DNA from: Bacillota bacterium
GTDB lineage: Bacteria; Bacillota; Clostridia; Christensenellales; CAG-138
Assembly (NCBI GenBank): GCA_023461495.1
Contig: JAEYLA010000313.1
Location: 1-10,106, forward strand
Reading direction: 5' to 3'
DNA length: 10,106 nt
Part shown: one piece after another, positions 6,217-10,106 of the stretch
Layout of the letters: every line of letters begins with the position of its first letter
Numbering within the stretch: position 1 is the first letter of the stretch
Position numbers and translations under genes: made by a program
The notes under the pieces: generated by a model
The model's database searches: none
What the model was told of the DNA's origin: nothing
The model's input: only the letters and a program-made list of their open reading frames with translations

Positions 6217-6220
6217 ATGG
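6196..6220. promoter_or_regulatory. Perfect inverted repeat CCATTTGC-N9-GCAAATGG, candidate operator
   Basis: Two perfect 8-base half sites are centred in the -35/-10 spacer of the leftward promoter, and one half covers the -35 element. A dimeric repressor bound here would block RNA polymerase. No regulator gene lies in the window, so the binding protein is unknown. Confidence 0.5.
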
Positions 6221-6291
6221 AGAACGCGCAATATTCATGGTACGTTCACAGTTGCGTGCCGCCCGGCGCTGTTGCAATGATACGTCAAACG

Positions 6292-6321
6292 TTGTAGAAT
6301 AAAGTAGTTATACGATATAAT
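6292..6321 (+). promoter_or_regulatory. Candidate promoter of the rightward operon
   Basis: A perfect -10 TATAAT (6316-6321) is preceded at 18 bases by TTGTAG (6292-6297), a 3-of-6 match to the -35 consensus. It lies 54 bases upstream of the GTG start of the hydrolase and diverges from the leftward promoter. The weak -35 suggests help from an activator or modest strength. Confidence 0.5.
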
Positions 6322-6375
6322 AGCGAAGCGTGTGCCAGTCATACCATATTACAGTGCACGCCGGGAGGTTAAGCC

Positions 6376-7275
6376 GTGGCTCTGGCCTTGCAAATGAAGA
6401 AGTTCATCAATTCTGAACATACGGGAGATTATGTATCCATCCTTCTGCCGGGGTTCCCGGATAAGAGCGGCGTATCTACGCCCGAGGAAACCCGGGTGCA
6501 TTATCTTGAAGCGGGCGTTGGTGAGCCGCTGCTGCTGCTGCATACCGTGGGGCAAAGCTTGTATACCTGGCGCAACGTGTTCAATGCCCTTTCCGAGCAT
6601 TACCGCGTCATCGCCATCGACCTGCTGGGCCATGGATATTCCGGCAGGCCCGAGCAGTTTGACTATACCATTGCCGAGCAGACGGAAGCGCTCCGCATGT
6701 TTATGGATGCAAAAGGCATTGAAAGCGCGCACATCGCGGGCTTCTCCATGGGTGCGGTCTATGCGCTGGATTTTGTCATCAAGTATCCGGATCGCGTGGG
6801 CAAGGCCGTGCTCGTTTCCCCCGGCGGTATCACGCAGGAAATGCCGCTTGCGGTGCGCATGCTTCAAAGCCCCCTGTTCGGTGGGCTCGCGTGCAGGCTG
6901 TACAATAGAAGGACGGTCGAGCGCCTGCTTTCAGACTGCTTCTTTGATCTGACCAATATCAATGAAGAAATGCTCGATTCATATTACTCCACCGTTGCCG
7001 ATCCCTATTCAAGGAAGGCCATCCAGCTTTCCGTAACCAACTTTGACGAGCAGGAAGTGGAAAAAGCGCTCAGGAGCGTGGAAGCCGCGGTGCTTATCCT
7101 TTGGGGCGGCGAGGACAAATGGCACAATCCGGACAGCAGCGAGCTTTACCACTCCATCATGCCCAACGCGCAGTTTGCCGTGGTGCGCAACGCCGGGCAC
7201 CTGCTGCATGAGGAAAAGGCGCAGCGTTTTGTGGACGCAATCTTAGAGTACATTCCCGCTCCGGTGGATTTATAA
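6376..7275 (+). CDS. Alpha/beta hydrolase
   Basis: 299 residues. A classical alpha/beta hydrolase fold with the nucleophile elbow HIAGFSMGAVYAL (S124), likely acid D247 in LWGGEDKW and catalytic H275 in NAGHLLHEEKAQRF. The strand after PLLLLHTVGQS (51-61) carries the oxyanion-hole region, with HT in place of the usual HG, and IDLLGHGYSGRP (81-92) is the conserved loop typical of the family. There is no signal peptide, so it is cytosolic. The GTG at 6376-6378 is chosen because GGGAGG lies 7 bases upstream; the nearest in-frame ATG (codon 7) lacks such a site. Substrate cannot be told from sequence: esterases, lactonases, C-C bond hydrolases and haloalkane-type enzymes all share this pattern. 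It is the first gene of the rightward unit, 72 bases before the MscS gene. Confidence 0.9.
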   Translation: MALALQMKKFINSEHTGDYVSILLPGFPDKSGVSTPEETRVHYLEAGVGEPLLLLHTVGQSLYTWRNVFNALSEHYRVIAIDLLGHGYSGRPEQFDYTIAEQTEALRMFMDAKGIESAHIAGFSMGAVYALDFVIKYPDRVGKAVLVSPGGITQEMPLAVRMLQSPLFGGLACRLYNRRTVERLLSDCFFDLTNINEEMLDSYYSTVADPYSRKAIQLSVTNFDEQEVEKALRSVEAAVLILWGGEDKWHNPDSSELYHSIMPNAQFAVVRNAGHLLHEEKAQRFVDAILEYIPAPVDL

Positions 7276-7347
7276 CGCTATCCGCAGGGTATACTCCTTC
7301 CTAGGCGCGGGGGTGCCTTGCGCAAAAGGTGAGGAGGCATATATTCG

Positions 7348-8235
7348 GTGCAGGAGCTCCTTGAAAAACTGCAGGACAACTGGGTAACATACGCGTGGGA
7401 CCTGTTCGGGGTGCTGCTCATCTGGATCGTTGCGCAAATGCTTACGCGGGCCGCGGCAAGGGTGATCACCGCGTCGCACAACAGGCGTGTCAACAAGCTT
7501 GCGCCGGACCGCCTGCGCCGCGCGGAAACCGCGGCGACGATCAGCAAGAGCTTAAGCAGGTACATCATCTTCTTTCTGGCCATTGCGGCGACCATCGGCC
7601 AGCTTGGGCTGACCTCCGCCATGAGTTCATTGCTTGCGGCGGCGGGCGTGGGCGGCATCGCACTCGGCATCGGCGCGCAGAGCTTCATCAAGGATGTTGT
7701 GGCGGGCCTTTTTTTAATCTTTGAGGATCAGATGGCCGTGGGGGATTATATTACCGCCGCGGATGTTACGGGAACCGTGGAGGAAATCACGCTGCGCGCT
7801 ACCGTGGTGCGCGGGTTCCGCGGGGAAATCAACGTCGTCCCAAATGGCAGCATCGGCGTTTTGACCAACTATTCCCGCACGGATTATCTCGCCATGGTGG
7901 ATGTGGAGGTTGACCGGGAGGCCGATCTTTCGCTTGCCGAGCGCTGCATGCGCGAGGAAGCGGAACGTTACGCAAGGACGAGCGAAAATGCGCTTGAAGC
8001 GCCGCAGGTGCTGGGCGTGGCCGCAATGGGCGGCGAAGGCGTGACATTGCGCATGATTCTTCGCGTCAAGTCCATGACGCAGTGGGCGACCGAGCGCGCG
8101 CTTAACCGCATGATCCGGGAGCGGTTCATGGAGGAAGGCGTGGCGCTTGCCTATCCCCGTATGGTCGTGAAGTCAGCGCAGGAGATAGAGACACCCCTGC
8201 GGCAAACTGGAGGCAGACATGATCGAAACGTTTGA
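7348..8235 (+). CDS. MscS-family small-conductance mechanosensitive channel
   Basis: 295 residues. Hydrophobic helices occur at about 16-40 and 70-90, followed by the pore-lining helix SLLAAAGVGGIALGIGAQSFIKDVVAGLFLIFEDQ (94-128), with the alternating Gly/Ala pattern of MscS TM3 and its kink. Then come GDYITAADVTGTVEEITLRATVVRGFRGEINVVPNGSI (132-169), the MscS beta domain, and an alpha/beta cytoplasmic domain to the end. It would form a tension-gated pore in the cytoplasmic membrane that releases solutes on osmotic downshock. With two or three helices it belongs to the short MscS/YkuT class. The GTG at 7348 is the only reasonable start: GAGGAGG lies 10 bases upstream, somewhat far. The 3' end overlaps the DUF951 gene by 17 bases. 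Confidence 0.93.
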   Translation: MQELLEKLQDNWVTYAWDLFGVLLIWIVAQMLTRAAARVITASHNRRVNKLAPDRLRRAETAATISKSLSRYIIFFLAIAATIGQLGLTSAMSSLLAAAGVGGIALGIGAQSFIKDVVAGLFLIFEDQMAVGDYITAADVTGTVEEITLRATVVRGFRGEINVVPNGSIGVLTNYSRTDYLAMVDVEVDREADLSLAERCMREEAERYARTSENALEAPQVLGVAAMGGEGVTLRMILRVKSMTQWATERALNRMIRERFMEEGVALAYPRMVVKSAQEIETPLRQTGGRHDRNV

Positions 8236-8419
8236 ACTCTTAGACCGCGTGCAGATGAAAAAAAACCATGCCTGCGGCGGAAACGACTGGACGATTATAC
8301 GCGTGGGTGCGGATGTGAAGATCAAATGCAATGTGTGCGGCCGCATCGTGATGATGGACCGCGCTGATTTTATCAAGCGGGGCAAGAAGCTGCTCCCGCC
8401 GAAAGGACAACAGGCATGA
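8219..8419 (+). CDS. DUF951 family protein, small Cys-rich nucleic-acid-binding-like protein
   Basis: 66 residues. The pattern VQMKKNHACGGNDWTIIRVGADVKIKCNVCGRIVMM matches the DUF951 family: His/Cys in HACG (17-20), CNVCG (37-41) and a basic C-terminal segment (FIKRGKKL). The three cysteines and one histidine suggest a single metal-binding site. Its biochemical role is not established to my knowledge; RNA or DNA binding has been suggested only from shape and charge. Genes of this family commonly sit beside mscS genes in Firmicutes, as here. The ATG at 8219-8221 is preceded by GGAGG at 5 bases inside the mscS coding region, and its TGA overlaps the next ATG (ATGA at 8416-8419), so all three genes are likely translated in a coupled way. 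Confidence 0.9.
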   Translation: MIETFELLDRVQMKKNHACGGNDWTIIRVGADVKIKCNVCGRIVMMDRADFIKRGKKLLPPKGQQA

Positions 8420-9024
8420 AGGCTGCGGCTATGAACCGCCGGGATTACCGGGCGCTGCAGGCGGCTTCGGAAGACCTGCACAGCGCGGACCGTGATTACA
8501 GGCGGGCCGTCAATCTGGATTTTTTGGTATATGTACTCACCGTGATACTCATCGCGCTTTCTATCCGCGCATTTATCGCGGAGCCCGTGCGGGTGGACGG
8601 CCCTTCCATGCTGCCGAACCTGCAGGATCACGAATATATGCTCGCGGAAAAGCTCTCCTATTACGTCACGCCGCCTGAACGCGGGGATATCGTGATCGTG
8701 TTCTATCCCGGCTTTACGGTCAGCTGCGTCAAGCGCGTCATCGGCCTTCCCGGGGAGCGCATCCGTGTGTTCGACGGCAAGGTGTACATCAATGGCGAAC
8801 TTTTGAATGAGAGCGAATATTGGAACGATTATATCGAGGGGAACATGGCGGAGCAGACCATTCCTGAAAAATCGATCTTCGTCATGGGGGACAACCGCAA
8901 CATCAGCGGAGACAGCCGCATGCGCGAGGTCGGCCCCATTCCCTATGAAAAGATACTGGGCAAGGTCATGCTTGTGATGTGGCCGTTTGACAGCGCGCGC
9001 GTCATCACGCACAGCGCGTATTGA
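8416..9024 (+). CDS. lepB: Type I signal peptidase, first of three
   Basis: 202 residues, SipS-like (S26 family, Ser/Lys dyad). A cytosolic N-terminal segment of about 34 residues precedes one transmembrane helix (about 35-54). The catalytic domain outside the membrane has box B DGPSMLPNL (nucleophile S64), KLSYYVTPPERGDIVIVFYPG (79-99), box D VSCVKRVIGLPGE (general base K106) and box E VMGDNRNISGDSR (156-168). It ends in WPFD...ITHSAY with no second helix. It removes signal peptides from exported proteins. It is slightly longer than the roughly 184-residue Bacillus SipS because of the N-terminal segment YRALQAASEDLHSADRDYRR, which its neighbour shares. The ATG at 8416 overlaps the DUF951 stop; an AAAGGA site lies 8 bases upstream. 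Codon 6 is also ATG but has no ribosome binding site. Confidence 0.95.
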   Translation: MKAAAMNRRDYRALQAASEDLHSADRDYRRAVNLDFLVYVLTVILIALSIRAFIAEPVRVDGPSMLPNLQDHEYMLAEKLSYYVTPPERGDIVIVFYPGFTVSCVKRVIGLPGERIRVFDGKVYINGELLNESEYWNDYIEGNMAEQTIPEKSIFVMGDNRNISGDSRMREVGPIPYEKILGKVMLVMWPFDSARVITHSAY

Positions 9025-9038
9025 GCGGAGAACGCGTG

Positions 9039-9671
9039 ATGGATGCAAGCAGGCGTACAACGATAGGAGAACAGCGTGTGCGCGCGCGTACATACAAAGA
9101 CCTGCGCCGGGCGGCGGAAGAGCTGCACGCAAGCGATGCGCACTACCGCCGCGCCATGAACGGGGATTTTATCATTTATCTGCTCATTGTGGTGCTCATC
9201 GCACTCTCGCTGCGGATGTTTGTCGGAGAGCCGGTGCTTGTGCAGGGGGATTCCATGTACCCCACCCTGCATGACGGCGAGCGTCTGGTCGTGGAAAAGA
9301 TGACATATTATGTCCAAAAGCCCGCGCGCGGGGATATCATCGTCTGTTTTTATCCGGGGCACGCCATCAGCCGCGTCAAGCGCATCGTTGCATTGCCGGG
9401 CGAGCGGGTTTCCATCAGCCGCGGCAAGGTATTTATTAACGGCGCGGCGCTGGATGAAGGCGCGTATTGGGACGGCAGAATCGCGGGACAGATGGAGGAA
9501 CGGCTTGTGCCGGAAGGCTCCGTATTTGTATTGGGCGATAACCGCAACCACAGCACGGACAGCAGGGATGAAAGCGTTGGCTTCATTCCGTATGAGAAAA
9601 TATTGGGCCGTGCGGCGCTTGTGTTCTGGCCGCCGGACGTTGCCCGCAGCGTTCGGCATATTGCGTATTGA
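9039..9671 (+). CDS. lepB: Type I signal peptidase, second of three
   Basis: 210 residues, the same architecture as the preceding gene: cytosolic segment (1-42), one transmembrane helix (about 43-62), box B VQGDSMYPTLHDGE (S72), box D SRVKRIVALPGE (K114) and box E VLGDNRNHSTDSRDESVG (164-181). From the shared Tyr at residue 19 to the end it aligns without gaps to the first copy over 192 residues, with 106 identities by hand count (about 55%), so the two arose by tandem duplication. The ATG at 9039-9041 is chosen because GGAG lies 8 bases upstream. The frame extends in-frame to a GTG at 9036 and a TTG at 9021 that overlaps the previous stop, and these cannot be excluded. The conserved dyad suggests both copies are active; substrate preference may differ, since residues around the nucleophile (GPSMLPNL against GDSMYPTL) vary. 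Confidence 0.94.
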   Translation: MDASRRTTIGEQRVRARTYKDLRRAAEELHASDAHYRRAMNGDFIIYLLIVVLIALSLRMFVGEPVLVQGDSMYPTLHDGERLVVEKMTYYVQKPARGDIIVCFYPGHAISRVKRIVALPGERVSISRGKVFINGAALDEGAYWDGRIAGQMEERLVPEGSVFVLGDNRNHSTDSRDESVGFIPYEKILGRAALVFWPPDVARSVRHIAY

Positions 9672-9690
9672 TGGCCGTTGATTCGGCATG

Positions 9691-9724
9691 GTAAATCCAT
9701 TTACGGTCAAATGCCTTACGGCAT
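9691..9724. repeat. Two short inverted repeats between the second and third signal peptidase genes
   Basis: GTAAAT-CC-ATTTAC (9691-9704) and ATGCC-TTAC-GGCAT (9711-9724) lie in the 91-base gap. Neither is followed by a T run, so neither is a clear terminator. They may be an operator and a small mRNA hairpin, or chance. Confidence 0.3.
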
Positions 9725-9734
9725 ACATTCGGGA

Positions 9735-9756
9735 AAAACAGGGAGAAAACAGGGAG
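9735..9756 (+). repeat. Perfect 11-bp tandem repeat carrying the ribosome binding site of the third signal peptidase
   Basis: AAAACAGGGAG occurs twice in direct succession. The second copy supplies the GGGAG ribosome binding site of the gene at 9763; the first is a duplicate site 11 bases upstream. Slippage at such a repeat would change the number of ribosome-binding sequences. Confidence 0.6.
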
Positions 9757-9762
9757 TACGCC

Positions 9763-10106
9763 ATGCAGTTAAGCCGCGCCGCGCACAAAAAAGCGGAATA
9801 TGCACGCCACAGCTTCTTTGCGTGGCTGTTTGTGCTGGTGGAGGCCGCGGCGGTGCTTGCGCTGATTTTCCTTGTCATTCTTTTTCCGGTGCGGGTGAGC
9901 GGGGCGTCCATGTCTCCCACGCTGCTGCAGGGGGAAATCCTGCTCATTGACCGGCTGACGCTGTTTTTACGCTCCCCCAAGCGCGGGGATCTTGTGATAT
10001 TTGAAAACCCGGCGACCGGGGAAGAGCTTATTAAGCGCGTCGTCGCCCTGCCCGGGGAGACGGTGGATATCGTAAACGGCACCGTCTACATCGATGGCCG
10101 CAGGCT
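9763..10106 (+). CDS. lepB: Type I signal peptidase, third of three, 3' end cut by window edge
   Basis: The first 114 residues are visible. A basic N-terminus (MQLSRAAHKKAEYARH) leads into one transmembrane helix (about 18-41), box B VSGASMSPTLLQGE (nucleophile S49), then SPKRGDLVIFENP (71-83) and box D ELIKRVVALPGE (general base K91), followed by VNGTVYIDG. Both dyad residues are present, so the part seen is intact. It lacks the YxxL...LHxxDxxYRRA segment shared by the two upstream copies and differs more in the catalytic domain, so it is an older paralogue rather than a recent copy. The ATG at 9763 is preceded by GGGAG at 6 bases. The gap of 91 bases to the previous gene leaves room for its own promoter, but none is obvious. 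Confidence 0.93.
   Translation, partial: MQLSRAAHKKAEYARHSFFAWLFVLVEAAAVLALIFLVILFPVRVSGASMSPTLLQGEILLIDRLTLFLRSPKRGDLVIFENPATGEELIKRVVALPGETVDIVNGTVYIDGRR

Noticed and set aside
6111..6302. 63-codon plus-strand open frame in the divergent intergenic region
   Set aside because: It has no ribosome binding site, lies over the leftward promoter and operator-like repeat, and encodes no recognisable protein.
9021..9038. TTG or GTG as start of the second signal peptidase
   Set aside because: The ATG at 9039 has a better placed GGAG site; the extra residues are not shared with the paralogue. It cannot be fully excluded.
8173..9132. 319-codon minus-strand open frame across DUF951 and the first signal peptidase
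   Set aside because: It crosses three well-supported plus-strand genes and its protein shows no domain; it resembles the antisense frame at the second copy only because the two signal peptidase genes are paralogues.
9678..9950. 90-codon plus-strand open frame overlapping the third signal peptidase start
   Set aside because: It is in a different frame from the signal peptidase that has a transmembrane helix and both catalytic residues, and it lacks any family resemblance.
8943..10082. 379-codon minus-strand open frame across the second and third signal peptidases
   Set aside because: Antisense to two intact catalytic coding sequences and an intergenic gap; low-complexity His/Ala/Arg-rich product.

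Overview
This looks like a chromosomal segment from a moderately GC-rich Gram-positive anaerobe, most likely a Clostridia-type Firmicute. The basis is the strong GGAGG ribosome binding sites, GTG and TTG starts, an RqcP (YabO-like) S4 protein, a DUF951 protein beside an MscS channel, and SipS-like signal peptidases. This is inference from gene families; nothing in the sequence fixes the genus. No phage, transposase, integrase, CRISPR or defence gene is visible.

Left part, minus strand (1-1541): a cytosolic SPFH/band-7 protein followed, 36 bases on, by a YghZ-type aldo/keto reductase that runs off the left edge. Then comes a 566-base stretch without a conventional gene (1542-2107). It holds GC-rich inverted repeats, a tRNA-Leu-like sequence whose 3' end is well formed but whose 5' part does not complete a tRNA, an extended -10 promoter candidate pointing at it, a possible 10-codon ORF, and a strong terminator with a tandemly duplicated hairpin arm.

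Middle, minus strand (2108-6087): a four-gene unit read leftward. It encodes a membrane-anchored family-3 solute-binding-like protein, a membrane-anchored M1 metallopeptidase, RqcP (ribosome quality control) and a bifunctional IspDF (isoprenoid synthesis by the MEP pathway). The first two are closely coupled (TTG start, ribosome binding site overlapping the preceding stop codon); the last two overlap by 4 bases. A good sigma-A-type promoter overlapping a perfect inverted repeat lies upstream.

Right part, plus strand (6376-10106): an alpha/beta hydrolase, an MscS-family channel, a DUF951 zinc-ribbon-like protein, and three consecutive type I signal peptidase genes (the third cut by the window edge). 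MscS, DUF951 and the first signal peptidase overlap one another, which suggests one transcript with coupled translation. The first two signal peptidases are tandem paralogues, about 55% identical by hand alignment; the third is clearly more diverged.

Most of the window is core housekeeping and envelope biology. The least ordinary parts are the tRNA-like region at 1816-1899, the divergent regulatory region at 6088-6375, the orphan solute-binding protein/M1 peptidase pair, and the signal peptidase cluster.
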